Origin: Bog-473 sp963728845
GTDB lineage: Bacteria > Actinomycetota > Acidimicrobiia > Acidimicrobiales > RAAP-2
Length of the DNA stretch: 64,000 nucleotides
Assembly (NCBI GenBank): GCA_963728845.1
Contig: CAVSLS010000026.1
Span: forward strand, 1-64,000
Direction of reading: 5' to 3'
Positions 9,162 through 18,649 of this stretch are shown here, piece by piece; positions within the stretch are counted from its first letter, which is position 1; every line of letters begins with the position of its first letter. The notes below the pieces were generated by a model, which worked only from the letters and a program-made list of their open reading frames with translations, ran no database searches and was not told where the DNA came from. The position numbers and the translations under genes were made by a program.

Positions 9162-10004
9162 ATGCCGATCCGCACCGAGCCCGTGCTGCCCGAGGACGAC
9201 TGGCAGCTCCGCCTCGAACCCCCGACCGACGGCAACGGCATCGGCACCCTGACCCTCGACTACCCCGAGAAGCTGAACATGTGGTCCTGGGAGGCCACGC
9301 GGCAGCTGGGCGTCCTGGCCGACCGCGCCCGCTTCGATGACACCATCCGCGTCCTCGTGGTCAAGGCCGAGGGCCGGGCCTTCTGCGCCGGCATCGACCT
9401 CGGCATGCCCGAGGACCGGGTGACCGGGCGCTCGCCGGCGGAGAAGGTGCGCAACTACTACGAGGGACTGCGCTGGGTGCACGAGCGCTTCCGGGTCTTC
9501 CACGAACTGCCCCAGCCGATCGTCTGCGCGGTCCACGGCTACTGCCTGGGCTTCGGCTTCGAACTCGCCCTCATGTGCGACATCCGGGTGGCCGCCGACG
9601 ACGCCGTCTTCGCCCTGCCCGAGGCCCAGGTGGGCGTCTCCATCGATGCGGGCGGCGACCTTCGCCTGGCCAACGAGATCGGCGCCGGCCACGCCAAGCT
9701 GCTCGCCCTGACCGGTCGCCGCTTCGACGCCGCCACCGCGGCGCGCCTCGGCATCGTGCAGGAGGTCACCACCCGGAACGAGTTGCTCCCCACCGCCATG
9801 GCGATCGCCACTGACATCGCGTCCAACGCCCCGCTGGCCGTGCAGTCGATCAAGCGCACCATCGACGCCTTCGCCTACCGTGGCCTGCCCGAGGCGCTCA
9901 AGTTCGAGGCCCTGAGTGCCTCGGTCGAGTTCATCAGCGACGACATGCCGGCCGGCTACGCCGCGAAGGCCAACAAGCAGCAGGCCGAATTCGAGGGCAA
10001 GTAG
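9162..10004 (+). CDS. Enoyl-CoA hydratase/isomerase family protein
   Basis: A 280-residue crotonase-fold protein. The oxyanion-hole segments are AFCAGIDLG and HGYCLGFGFELAL, and PEAQVGVSIDAGG carries the glutamate at the position of a catalytic Glu in hydratases. The start is ATG 9162 with GGGAGGGA just upstream; the frame is open further left but crosses the palindrome at 9086-9103. Divergent from the monooxygenase-like gene and probably co-regulated with it. The acyl chain it hydrates cannot be read from sequence. Confidence 0.9.
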   Translation: MPIRTEPVLPEDDWQLRLEPPTDGNGIGTLTLDYPEKLNMWSWEATRQLGVLADRARFDDTIRVLVVKAEGRAFCAGIDLGMPEDRVTGRSPAEKVRNYYEGLRWVHERFRVFHELPQPIVCAVHGYCLGFGFELALMCDIRVAADDAVFALPEAQVGVSIDAGGDLRLANEIGAGHAKLLALTGRRFDAATAARLGIVQEVTTRNELLPTAMAIATDIASNAPLAVQSIKRTIDAFAYRGLPEALKFEALSASVEFISDDMPAGYAAKANKQQAEFEGK

Positions 10005-10144
10005 GGCCGAAAAAAAGAGCCGACCGACCGGGTCGTCACAACATCCGAACAACACCGGGACAACCTGGGTGGAGTAGGGCCTGAAAACGAGTGGGGCCGA
10101 CCGGATAACCTCATCGAACTGCGGACAGAGTGTCGGGAGAGGTG

Positions 10145-12203
10145 ATGAGGCTCGCCAGGGCGAGAGTTCAGAACTACCGGAGCATCAAGGATACCGGCTG
10201 GTTTGAGATCGAAGCGGGCAAGACAATTCTGGTCGGCGCCAACGAAGCGGGCAAGACGGCGGTCATGAGGGTATTGGAGCACCTCCGACCCGGTCCCCTC
10301 GTCAAGCCCCTGGTTCCTTTGCGTGATTTTCCGCGGTCCGAGCTCCAGCATATTCAACGGGGCACCGTGGACCCCAAGGACATTGTCGTGGTGGAGGCCG
10401 AGTACGAACTCGATGACGCAGATCGGGCAGCCATTCGCGACATTTCCCCGCACTTCGCGGATTGTCGGTTTTGGGCTTCGAAGACTCTCGATAACCGGTC
10501 TCATCACGACCTGCGTAACGAGCCGGAACGCCCGACGGTCGGACAGTACAAGGATGAATTTCGGCGTCTGGCCGCCCATGCGGACGCGCGGGTAGCAGCA
10601 CCACCCAAGGGAGCGGCTCCTCCAAAACCAAGCGAAACCCTGAACTCCATTCTCAGCGGTGTTTCCGACCGCTCGCGCTCTTTCTGTCGCACAGGCAACG
10701 GCTCTCGAGGAATGGCTGGATGCGACCTCTGCTCACGTCGACGGTACAGATGAGCGTGAGACGCAGCGATTGGCCGGGCTGCGCGATGTCGTTGCCTTGG
10801 TGCTCGCCCGCGACGAGATTCTGGAGCTGCTCCACGATCGGCAACCGACGATGGTGTACTACTCCACGTACACCCGGGTCCAACCGTCCATACACCTGAG
10901 GCACTTTGCGGACACGTTGGATGCCGCTGATATCGAGCCGGCGGACGCGTACAACTTCGGCAATACGTGCCTGCTACAGCTGCTGGGGTTTTCGGCCCGT
11001 GAGTTGTCCGATCTGGGGACCGTGCCCGAGCCAGATGTCGATGACGCGGAGGGGATGCAGCGGCTCATGGACCAGCTCGACGACCGCTCATATCGCTTGA
11101 ACGCGGCGTCGATCGAGTTGACCGACAGGATCAGGGAAGTCTGGCAAACCTCAGGCGTCGAGGCGGCAAGTAGCACAGCGTCTGGTTCTGACTACACGGT
11201 CCGCATCGTGGCGGATCAGCAATACCTCAAGGTGGTCGTGGAAGATTCTGTCGGCGTGAACGTGGAGCTCGACCAAAGATCTGAGGGGTTCCAGTGGCTC
11301 GTGTCATTTTTCGTGGTGTTCTTTGGCCAAGCGGCGGGTACCGAGGTGAACGCGATTCTGTTGCTGGACGAGCCCGGGCTCAGCCTTCATGGTCTGAAGC
11401 AGCGTGAGTTCCGCCGGACTCTCTCGAAGCTTGCTGAAGGCAATCAACTCCTGTTCACGACGCACTCGCCATTCCTCGTGGGACCGGATGAACTTGACAT
11501 CGTTCGGGTGGTCGAGATGGCCGACAGAACCGTCGGGACGATTGTGCACTCCGATGTCATGGCGGATGATCCTGCGTCGCTGCTGCCGCTGCAGGAGGCA
11601 TTCGGATACGACCTCGCCCAGAGCCTCTTTGCCCAGGAACGGAGTCTGGTCCTGGAGGGCCTGACCGACTTCTGGTACGTGGAGGCGGTATCGGAGCTGT
11701 TCCGCGATGCTGGATTGAATGAACTGAACCACGAGATCGCACTGTTGCCGGCGAGCAGTGCCGGCAAGGTGGTCTACTTCGCCACAATCCTCCATGCTCA
11801 GCACCTCAAGGTCGCCGCCCTTCTCGACTCGGACGCTGCAGGCGAGAATGCGGCCAACCAGGAGTTCCTCGTACGGAAGCTGGGCCAGAAGGCGATTCTC
11901 CGGACGAAAGATTCATACGCCGGCCCTGTGGCCGAGCCGGAGATCGAGGACCTTCTCAGGGAAACGCTGATTGAGGTCGGGAAGTCCGAATGTGGCTGGG
12001 ACGTGTCAGAGGCGGCCTCGAACCAACCGAGGCGAAACATCGTGGACATCTTCGCTGCAGAGGTCGGACGTGATTTCTCGAAGTACCGGCTTGCGAAGGG
12101 TTTCCTTCGTTGGAGCCGGATCCACTCCGCTCCCGACCTGACTGACTACGAGCGATTGCAATGGGCCACCCTGATACAAGCGATCAATCAGGCGCTCGCA
12201 TGA
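10145..12203 (+). CDS. OLD-family ATPase/TOPRIM nuclease (frame broken once)
   Basis: Together the two frames give about 686 residues, the usual size of an OLD protein. The first frame (10145 to about 10670) holds the N-terminal ATPase half with Walker A GANEAGKTA. The second (about 10660-12203) holds Walker B LLLDEPGLSLH, the histidine switch LLFTTHSPFL, and a TOPRIM domain with EGLTDFWYV and LLDSDAAG. One surplus base between about 10660 and 10690 separates them. The ATG at 10145 follows GGGAGAGG. OLD nucleases act in phage exclusion, alone (class 1) or with a helicase such as GajB (class 2). No helicase gene is adjacent, so class 1 is the better fit. Whether the break is real is unknown. 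Confidence 0.82.
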
Positions 12204-12249
12204 CGGAGGGAGTTGTCTTGTGCGCCGCTGCGAGGATCTCGGGGTCACT

Positions 12250-14160
12250 TCAGGCTCCTGCCGGCTCTTCTTCCTGGTCGGCGAACTGGGTGCGGTAGAG
12301 CTCGGCGTACAGGCCGTTCTCGGCCAGCAGGCTGGCGTGCGTGCCCCGCTCGACGATGCGGCCGCCGTCGATGACGAGGAGCTCGTCGGCCTCGCGCACC
12401 GTGGAGAGCCGGTGGGCGATGACGAGGGACGTCCGCCCGGCCAGCGTCTCGCGCAGCGCGCGCTGCACCGCGGCCTCGGACTCCGAGTCGAGGTGCGCCG
12501 TGGCCTCGTCGAGGACGACGATGTCGGGCGCCTTGAGCAACAGGCGGGCGAGCGCCACCCGCTGTTTCTCGCCACCCGAGAGCCGGTAACCCCGTTCGCC
12601 GATCACGGTGTCGAGGCCATCGGGGAGGTCGCCGATCAGGTGGCGGATCTGGGCCTGCTCCAGGGCCTCGAGGACCTCCGCCTCCGTCGCCTCGGGACGG
12701 GCGTAGAGCAGATTGGCCCGCAGCGTGTCGTGGAAGAGGTGCGGGTCCTGGGTCACCACGCCCACGACGTCGCGCACCGAGGCCATGGTGGCGTGCCGGA
12801 CGTCGATGCCGCTCAGGGCCACCGAGCCCGAGGTCACGTCGTAGAGGCGCGGGACCAAGTTCGAGATCGTCGTCTTGCCGGCGCCCGAGGGCCCCACGAG
12901 GGCGACCATCTGCCCTGGTTCGACCGTGAAGGACACGTCGTGGAGGACCTCGCTGCGCAGGCCGGTCTCGAGGACGGCCACGGACTCGAGCGAGGCGAGC
13001 GAGACGTCCTTGGCGCTCGGGTAGGTGAAGCTGACGTGGTCGAACTCGATGGAGGCCTGGCCCCGCGGGATGTCCACCGCGTCGGGGTCCTCTTGGATCA
13101 TGGGGACGATGTCGAGCACCTCGAAGAGCCGTTCGAAGGAGACGAGGGCCGTCATGACGTCGAGGTTCAGGTTCGAGAGCTGGGTGAGCGGCTGGTAGAG
13201 GCGGGTGAGGTAGCTCGTCAGGGCGACGACGGTTCCCACCTGGAGGGCGCCGTCCACCGCGGCCACGCCGCCCACCCCGTAGACGATCGCCGTGGCCAGG
13301 GCGGCGGTCAGGGTGAGCGCGACGAAGAAGACGCGGGCGTAGGTGGCCTGGGCGATGCCGATGTCGCGGACCCGGGCCGCCTTGGCCTCGAACGTGGCCG
13401 CCTCGGCGTCGGGGCGACCGTTCAGCTTGACCAGCATGGCGCCGCCGACCTGGAAGCGCTCCTGCATGACCATGTTCATCTCGCTGTTGAGGTCGTAGCC
13501 TTCCTTGGTGAGCGAGCCGATGCGCTGGCCGACGAAGCGTGACGGTACGAGGAAGAGGGGGACGAGGAGCAGGGCCGCCAGGGTGATCTGCCAGCTGAGG
13601 AAGAACATGGCGATGACGACGATGACGACGGTGACCAGGTTCCCGATCACGTTGGACAGGAGGTCGGTGAAGGCCTGCTGGGCCCCGATCACGTCGTTGT
13701 TGAGCCGGCTGACGAGGGCGCCGGTCTGGGTGCGGGTGAAGAAAGCCAGCGGCATGCGCTGGATGTGGCGGAATACCTTGGAGCGCATGTCGTAGATGAG
13801 GCTTTCGCCGATGTAGGCCGAGATGCGCCGCTCGGTGAGGGCGAGGGCGCCGTCGGCGAGAGCCAGGACGGCCACCAGGACGGCGAGGGCGATGACCAGG
13901 TCCTTGTCCTTCTTGAGGATGCCGTTGTCGATGAGGGCCCGCAGGATCAGGGGGTTCACGGCAGCGATGATGGCGTCGAGGATCACGACGGGGATGAAGA
14001 TGGCCAGGATCTTGCGGTAGGGGACGGCAAAGGTGAGCATGCGCCTTGCCGTGCCCTTCTTGACCCGGTGCTGGAGGACGGAGCGGTCCTGGCGCATGGA
14101 GCGCATGCCGGACCAGGCGCCGCCGCGCCCTCCGCCCATGCCGTGTCCCCGCATACTCAT
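12250..14160 (-). CDS. ABC exporter, fused membrane and ATPase domains
   Basis: A 636-residue half-transporter of the MdlB/BmrA/MsbA type. Residues about 45-340 form six transmembrane helices. The ATPase has Walker A GPSGAGKTT, the signature LSGGEKQRVALAR, Walker B IVVLDEAT and the switch VIAHRLST. The N-terminus is rich in Gly, Arg and Met (MSMRGHGMGGGRGG). An insertion of about 20 residues after the FTYPSAKD strand is unusual. It probably works as a homodimer. It sits just downstream of the sugar transferase (about 55 bases apart) and may be in the same transcript. Substrate unknown; lipids or drugs are typical. Confidence 0.88.
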   Translation of the reverse strand: MSMRGHGMGGGRGGAWSGMRSMRQDRSVLQHRVKKGTARRMLTFAVPYRKILAIFIPVVILDAIIAAVNPLILRALIDNGILKKDKDLVIALAVLVAVLALADGALALTERRISAYIGESLIYDMRSKVFRHIQRMPLAFFTRTQTGALVSRLNNDVIGAQQAFTDLLSNVIGNLVTVVIVVIAMFFLSWQITLAALLLVPLFLVPSRFVGQRIGSLTKEGYDLNSEMNMVMQERFQVGGAMLVKLNGRPDAEAATFEAKAARVRDIGIAQATYARVFFVALTLTAALATAIVYGVGGVAAVDGALQVGTVVALTSYLTRLYQPLTQLSNLNLDVMTALVSFERLFEVLDIVPMIQEDPDAVDIPRGQASIEFDHVSFTYPSAKDVSLASLESVAVLETGLRSEVLHDVSFTVEPGQMVALVGPSGAGKTTISNLVPRLYDVTSGSVALSGIDVRHATMASVRDVVGVVTQDPHLFHDTLRANLLYARPEATEAEVLEALEQAQIRHLIGDLPDGLDTVIGERGYRLSGGEKQRVALARLLLKAPDIVVLDEATAHLDSESEAAVQRALRETLAGRTSLVIAHRLSTVREADELLVIDGGRIVERGTHASLLAENGLYAELYRTQFADQEEEPAGA

Positions 14161-14215
14161 GCCTGCAACCTACTGTCGGAGGTCCCCAGACCTGGTCAGG
14201 GACTCGCGAGTCGGC

Positions 14216-15775
14216 TCAGTAGGCGCCGGTACCTCGGACCATCGTCATCGGGGTGTCGAAAATGATCTTCAGGTCCCACCACGGCGACCATGACGCCACG
14301 TAGAGGTAGTCGAGCTGTTCGAGGTCCTTGCGGGTGAGGTCGTTGCGACCCGAGACCTGCCAGAGGCCCGTGATGCCCGGTCGCACGTCGAAGCGGCGTG
14401 TCGCCCAACCCTCGACGTTTGACTCGTCGGGGACCAACGGGCGAGGACCCACGATGGACATGTCGCCCTTGAAGACGTTGACGAATTGGGGGATCTCGTC
14501 GATACCGCTCCGGCGTAGGAACGCCCCGAAACGGGTGACCCGGCCCGTCTCGTCCATCTTCTTGTGCAGCTCGTGCAGTGGCAGGTCGGGATCGTCCGTC
14601 TGGGGTGCCGCCTCTCCAACCGGAGCGGATTCGGCATCCATGGTCATAGAACGGAACTTCGTGACCGAGAACGGCTCGGCGGAGCGGCCGAGGCGGACCT
14701 GGCGGAAGAACACGGGTCCAGGCGAACTGAGCTTGACACCGACGGCCACGACAAGGAACAGCGGCGACATCACGAGGAGTACCACAGAGCTCATGCACAG
14801 GTCGAATGCCCGCTTCACGAACTTGTCCCACGCGCTCAGGTGGGGCTGGGCGATCTCGAGGAAGGGCGTGCCGGAGAGGTCCGTCAGGCGCGACCGCCAG
14901 CTGATCAACGCGTGGTAGCGCGGCACTATCGCGATGTGCACGGAGTCTTGCAGCCGGCGGTAGATGTCGAGCGACTCGGCCGAGAATTGCTCGCCGGCCG
15001 CCACCAGGAGTCGATCCACCCCGAGCTGTCGGCAGAGCTCCGGGAGGTCCGTCACCCTCCCGATCGCACCGGCGTCCACGGTGTCACCGTCGACGGCCCG
15101 TCCGACCAGGGTCATGGCGGGCTCCTGCCGGACGCTGAGCATGACGCGATCGGCCGTCGTGCCCGAACCGACGACGAGCACGCGGGTCGTGGTCAGCTTA
15201 CGCAGGAAGAAGCGCAGGACGACGCGTCCCGCGGTGATGACGCCGATGGTGACGATGACCGCCATGACGAGCTGGGTCGCGTTGGGCTCGTCCGTCCCGA
15301 AGGCGCCATGCAGGAACTCGCCGATGGCCAGGGCGAGGACGCAACCGCAGCCGACGCCGAAGGAGAGCTCGCGCAACTCGAGGAACGCGCTGGGCTGCAG
15401 GCGACGGTGCGCGACGCGGTAGGTGCCGCCCAGGGCAAGGGCGAGGACGACCGCGACCGGAAACAGCGAGTCGAGCTTCATGTTCGCCAGCAACTGTGTC
15501 GACGCGTTCACGCTTGCCGAGGAGAGTCTCGAGAGAAGGAGCAGAGAGAATGGGAGTGCGATGCAGGCGCAGACAAAGTCGCAGGAGATCTGCATGAGCG
15601 TGAGATCCCTGTCACTGATGGTGTGCTGGGGGTAGGCAGCGTGGGTGCCGCCGCTGTCGTCTGGCACCGAGAGCGGGGGTGGAGTCGCGAGGTTCGGCGC
15701 GTCCGCGACGGGTTTGACTGTCGCCCGATCGACCGTCCGGCTACCCGTCTCAACCCTGGGATCCGAGATGCTCAT
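14216..15775 (-). CDS. Undecaprenyl-phosphate sugar transferase, glycan-initiating (WbaP/CpsE type)
   Basis: About 519 residues with four N-terminal membrane helices, a central Rossmann-like region (TTRVLVVGSGTTADRVML) and a C-terminal bacterial sugar transferase domain. The last begins KFVKRAFDLCMSSVV, carries TKFRSM, and ends with ITGLWQVSGRNDLT. The enzyme moves a hexose-1-phosphate onto undecaprenyl phosphate at the inner membrane face and starts a repeat unit. The frame is open to 15853; the ATG at 15775 is preferred because the earlier candidates lack a plausible ribosome site. It is the natural first enzyme for the glycan locus between 18.6 and 55.8 kb. Confidence 0.88.
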   Translation of the reverse strand: MSISDPRVETGSRTVDRATVKPVADAPNLATPPPLSVPDDSGGTHAAYPQHTISDRDLTLMQISCDFVCACIALPFSLLLLSRLSSASVNASTQLLANMKLDSLFPVAVVLALALGGTYRVAHRRLQPSAFLELRELSFGVGCGCVLALAIGEFLHGAFGTDEPNATQLVMAVIVTIGVITAGRVVLRFFLRKLTTTRVLVVGSGTTADRVMLSVRQEPAMTLVGRAVDGDTVDAGAIGRVTDLPELCRQLGVDRLLVAAGEQFSAESLDIYRRLQDSVHIAIVPRYHALISWRSRLTDLSGTPFLEIAQPHLSAWDKFVKRAFDLCMSSVVLLVMSPLFLVVAVGVKLSSPGPVFFRQVRLGRSAEPFSVTKFRSMTMDAESAPVGEAAPQTDDPDLPLHELHKKMDETGRVTRFGAFLRRSGIDEIPQFVNVFKGDMSIVGPRPLVPDESNVEGWATRRFDVRPGITGLWQVSGRNDLTRKDLEQLDYLYVASWSPWWDLKIIFDTPMTMVRGTGAY

Positions 15776-15969
15776 CGCCTGCCGCCTCGCCAACGCAACC
15801 TGTGGGTGCAGGAGCCTACTCATTGGACAACATCCGTGCAATGGGAACTGCACAGATCAGACGGCCGGAGGAGGTAGAGGAGTTCCCTCCGGAGGGGTGC
15901 TGTTCGTCGTGAATGAGTGGGTGGGCCGCACTCAATTCCCGTGAGGTTAACTTGGCGTGAACTGCGCCC

Positions 15970-16757
15970 TCACGCGGAGCCGCCGACGGCGTGCACCCCG
16001 CCGTCGACGTGGACGATCTCCCCGGTCGTCATGGGGAAGAGATCGCTGAAGAGCGCCACGCACGCCTTGGCGACGGCGGTCGAGTCGTGCACGTCCCAGC
16101 CGAGCGGGGCGCGGTCGGCCCAGGTGTCCTCGAAGGCGCTGAAACCGGGGATCGACTTGGCCGCCATGGTCCGGACCGGTCCCGCCGCCACGAGATTGAC
16201 CCGGATGCCACGCGGGCCGAGCTCCTTGGCCAGGTAGCGCGAGAGGGATTCGAGCGCTGCCTTCGCCACGCCCATCCAGTCGTAGACCGGCCAGGCCACC
16301 GTCGCGTCGAAGTCGAGGCCGACGACCGAGGCGCCGCCGCCCCGTCCTGCCGCGGACAGCATGGGCAGGAACGCGTCGACCAGTGCCTTGAGGGAGTAGG
16401 CGGAGATGTTGAGGGCCACCGAGACGTCGTCCCAGCCCGCGGCGAACATGCCGCTGCCCAGGCAGTCGGGGGCGCGAAGCCAATGGCGTGCAGGAGCCCG
16501 TCGAGGCGGTCCCAGCGGGCGGCCAGCGTCTCGCCGGCGGCAGCAAGCTGCTCCGGTGAGGTCACGTCGATCGCGAGGACGTCGGGTTCGCGTGGCAGTT
16601 TGCGGGCGGTCCGCTCGGTGAGGGAGAGGGCACGCCCTGCACCGGAGAGGACGATCTCTGCCCCCTCCTCCTGGGCGAGCCGGGCCACCGCGAAGGCCAG
16701 CGACGCGTCCGTGAGCACGCCCGTGATGAGGAGCCGCTTTCCGTCGAGGAGTCCCAC
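15970..16757 (-). CDS. fabI: Enoyl-ACP reductase, InhA/FabI type (frameshifted)
   Basis: The first frame gives the NAD-binding half (LLDGKRLLITGVLTDASLAF through LHAIGFAPP). The second gives the catalytic half with the Tyr-x6-Lys pair in YDWMGVAK and the end GEIVHVDGGVHAVGGSA. The frames join if one base is added to the G run at 16468-16472 (reading APPDCLGSGMFAAGWDDV). The product is about 262 residues, normal for FabI. It performs the last reduction of fatty-acid elongation. GTG 16757 starts almost at the expected transcription start of a TAACCT -10 element, so a nearly leaderless mRNA is possible. Confidence 0.85.
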
Positions 16758-16767
16758 TGCGCCAGCG

Positions 16768-16773
16768 AGGTTA
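16768..16773 (-). promoter_or_regulatory. Possible -10 element of fabI
   Basis: On the minus strand TAACCT lies ten bases before the GTG start of fabI, which would place transcription start within a few bases of the start codon. No convincing -35 box is seen. The facing gene npdG starts only about 38 bases away, so the two promoters must overlap. Confidence 0.3.
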
Positions 16774-16794
16774 TGCGAAGGTAGGAGCGTGGAT

Positions 16795-17439
16795 GTGGGA
16801 ATTCTCGGAGGAACCGGTCCGGCCGGTCGCGGGGTCGCGGTCCGGTTGGCCGAGGCGGGCGTCCGGGTGACCATCGGCTCGCGCGACGCGGAGCGGGCCG
16901 TGCGTGTGGCCGGCGACGTCGCACAGCGTTGGCCCGGGCTGACCCTGCCGCTCGAGGGGGCGGACAATGCCGGCGCTGCGGCCGCCGAGCTCGTCGTCCT
17001 GGCCACACCGTGGGACAGCGCCATTGTGACCGTCCGGGCGCTGCGGGAGCCGCTCGCCGGGAAGGTGGTGGTCTGCATGGCCAACGCGCTGGTCAAGGAG
17101 GGCCGCGAGATGCTGGCGCTGATGCCCCCTCGCGGCTCGGTGGCGGCCGCCGTCCAGGCCGCCCTCCCGGAGTCTCTCGTGGCCGCCGCCTTCCACCACC
17201 TCCCGGCGGCGGAAATGGAAGACCTCGAATCGGGGTTGGAAGCTGACGTGCTGGTGTGCTCGGACCACGGGGACGCGACGGCCGCCACCGTCGGGCTGGT
17301 CGAGCGCATGCGGGGGTTGCGGCCGCTCGACGCGGGCAGTCTGAGCCAGGCGGCCGCCATCGAGGCCTTCACCGCAGTCTGTATCACCTTGAACATCCGG
17401 CACAAGGCGCACTCGACGCTGCGGTTGGCGGGCATTTAG
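16795..17439 (+). CDS. npdG: F420-dependent NADP oxidoreductase
   Basis: A 214-residue protein starting VGILGGTGPAGRGVAVRLAE, the NADP-binding fold of F420H2:NADP oxidoreductases. It shows VTIGSRDAERA for the 2'-phosphate site, HHLPAAEMEDLE and CSDHGDATAATVGLVERM in the middle, and ends SLSQAAAIEAFTAVCITLNI, all characteristic of the family. It moves hydride between reduced F420 and NADP. GTG 16795 has GGAG seven bases upstream; the alternative GTG 16789 is too close to that site. Two bases separate its stop from the GTG of mshC, so the two are almost surely co-transcribed. Confidence 0.88.
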   Translation: MGILGGTGPAGRGVAVRLAEAGVRVTIGSRDAERAVRVAGDVAQRWPGLTLPLEGADNAGAAAAELVVLATPWDSAIVTVRALREPLAGKVVVCMANALVKEGREMLALMPPRGSVAAAVQAALPESLVAAAFHHLPAAEMEDLESGLEADVLVCSDHGDATAATVGLVERMRGLRPLDAGSLSQAAAIEAFTAVCITLNIRHKAHSTLRLAGI

Positions 17440-17441
17440 CC

Positions 17442-18563
17442 GTGCGGCTGTACGACACGGCTCGGCGGGAGGTGGTGGCGTTCGAGCCCGGACCGCTGGT
17501 GACCATGTACTCGTGCGGCATCACCCCGTACGACTCGGCGCACCTCGGCCACGCCGCCGTGTACCTGTACTTCGACATGCTCCAGCGGCGTCTGCGGGAC
17601 GCCGGCCACGAGACGAAGCTGGTGCGCAACGTCACCGACGTCGACGACGACATCCTGCGCAAGGCGCGCGAGCTCGGCGTGCACTACCTGGACCTGGCAG
17701 CCGAGGAGATGGCTCGTTTCGACGCCGAGATGAGCCTGCTGAACCTGCTGCCCGTCTACTCCGAGCCGCGGGCCACCTCTGCCATCCCAGAGATCCTCTC
17801 GCTGATCGGCGCCGCCCTCGAGGGCGGCCACGCCTACGAGTCCGGCGGCTCGGTGTATTTCAGCGTGGCGACCTTTCCCGAGTTCGGGCGCATCAGCGGG
17901 TACGACCGGGCTCAGATGCTCGAGCTGGCCGCCGAGCAGGGGGGCGGCCGGACGACCCCAACAAGCGCGACCCGCTCGACTTCGTGTTGTGGCAGCCGTC
18001 GCTGCCCGACGAGCCGGCCTGGGAGTCGCGTTGGGGGCCCGGCCGGCCGGGGTGGCACATCGAGTGCTCGGCCCTGGTGCTGCGCGACCTCGGCGTGACG
18101 ATCGACATCCACGGGGGAGGGCGCGACCTTGTGTTCCCGCACCACGAGTGCGAGACGGCCCAGTCCGAGTCGGTGACCCACAAGCGCTTCGTGCGGCTGT
18201 GGTTCCACGTAGGCCTCGGTAGGTTTCGAGGGTACGAAGATGTCGAAGTCGCTGGGCAACCTCGTCTTCGTTGGGGACCTGTGCAAGGAATGGGACCCGG
18301 CCGCGGTCCGGTTGGCCCTGCTGGCCCACCACTACCGCGGGGACTGGGAGTGGCGCACCGGCGAGGACATGCCAGCCGCCGCGGTGCGGCGGGCGCTGTG
18401 GTCCAGTGCGCCCGCCGGGGACGGCTCGGCGGGGCTCGCGGCGGTGCGCGCCGCGCTCGACGAAGACCTTGACACGCCCGGCGCGTTGCGGGCCCTCGAC
18501 GAAGAGGCGTCGGCCGGCCGGCCGGTGGCCGACGGTGCGCGGTTGCTGGGCATCGACCTGTAG
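17442..18563 (+). CDS. mshC: Mycothiol ligase MshC (cysteine:GlcN-Ins ligase), two frameshifts
   Basis: Joined product about 373 residues. The N-terminal nucleotide-binding segment reads MYSCGITPYDSAHLGHAAVY, typical of MshC rather than cysteinyl-tRNA synthetase (which has CGPTVYD). GWHIECSA and FPHHECE supply the zinc/cysteine site, KMSKSLGNLVF the second ATP loop, and AVRLALLAHHYRGDWEW is an MshC hallmark. The frame shifts at the G run 17939-17944 (one base short) and at 18218-18219 (one base extra). The enzyme joins cysteine to glucosaminyl-inositol, the penultimate step to mycothiol. It is shorter than full MshC proteins of about 400 residues, mainly at the C-terminus. Confidence 0.85.
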
Positions 18564-18598
18564 CAGGGCGACGCTCGTGGCTCGTCGACTCGGCGTGC

Positions 18599-18638
18599 TG
18601 ACCACCCACGTAAGGGGTTGACCACCCACGTAAGGGGT
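18599..18638 (+). repeat. Two perfect 20-bp direct repeats
   Basis: The unit TGACCACCCACGTAAGGGGT occurs twice in a row, with the first two bases of a third. It lies between the convergent ends of mshC and the Wzc-type gene. No hairpin or T run is present, so it does not look like a terminator. Confidence 0.8.
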
Positions 18639-18649
18639 TGAACGGTCCG

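Noticed and set aside
12220..13542. 440-codon plus-strand frame
   Set aside because: Antisense shadow of the ABC exporter, with no recognisable motifs.
14201..14212. 12-base palindrome GACTCGCGAGTC between sugar transferase and ABC gene
   Set aside because: Could be an operator or part of a terminator, but one site in GC-rich DNA is not enough evidence.
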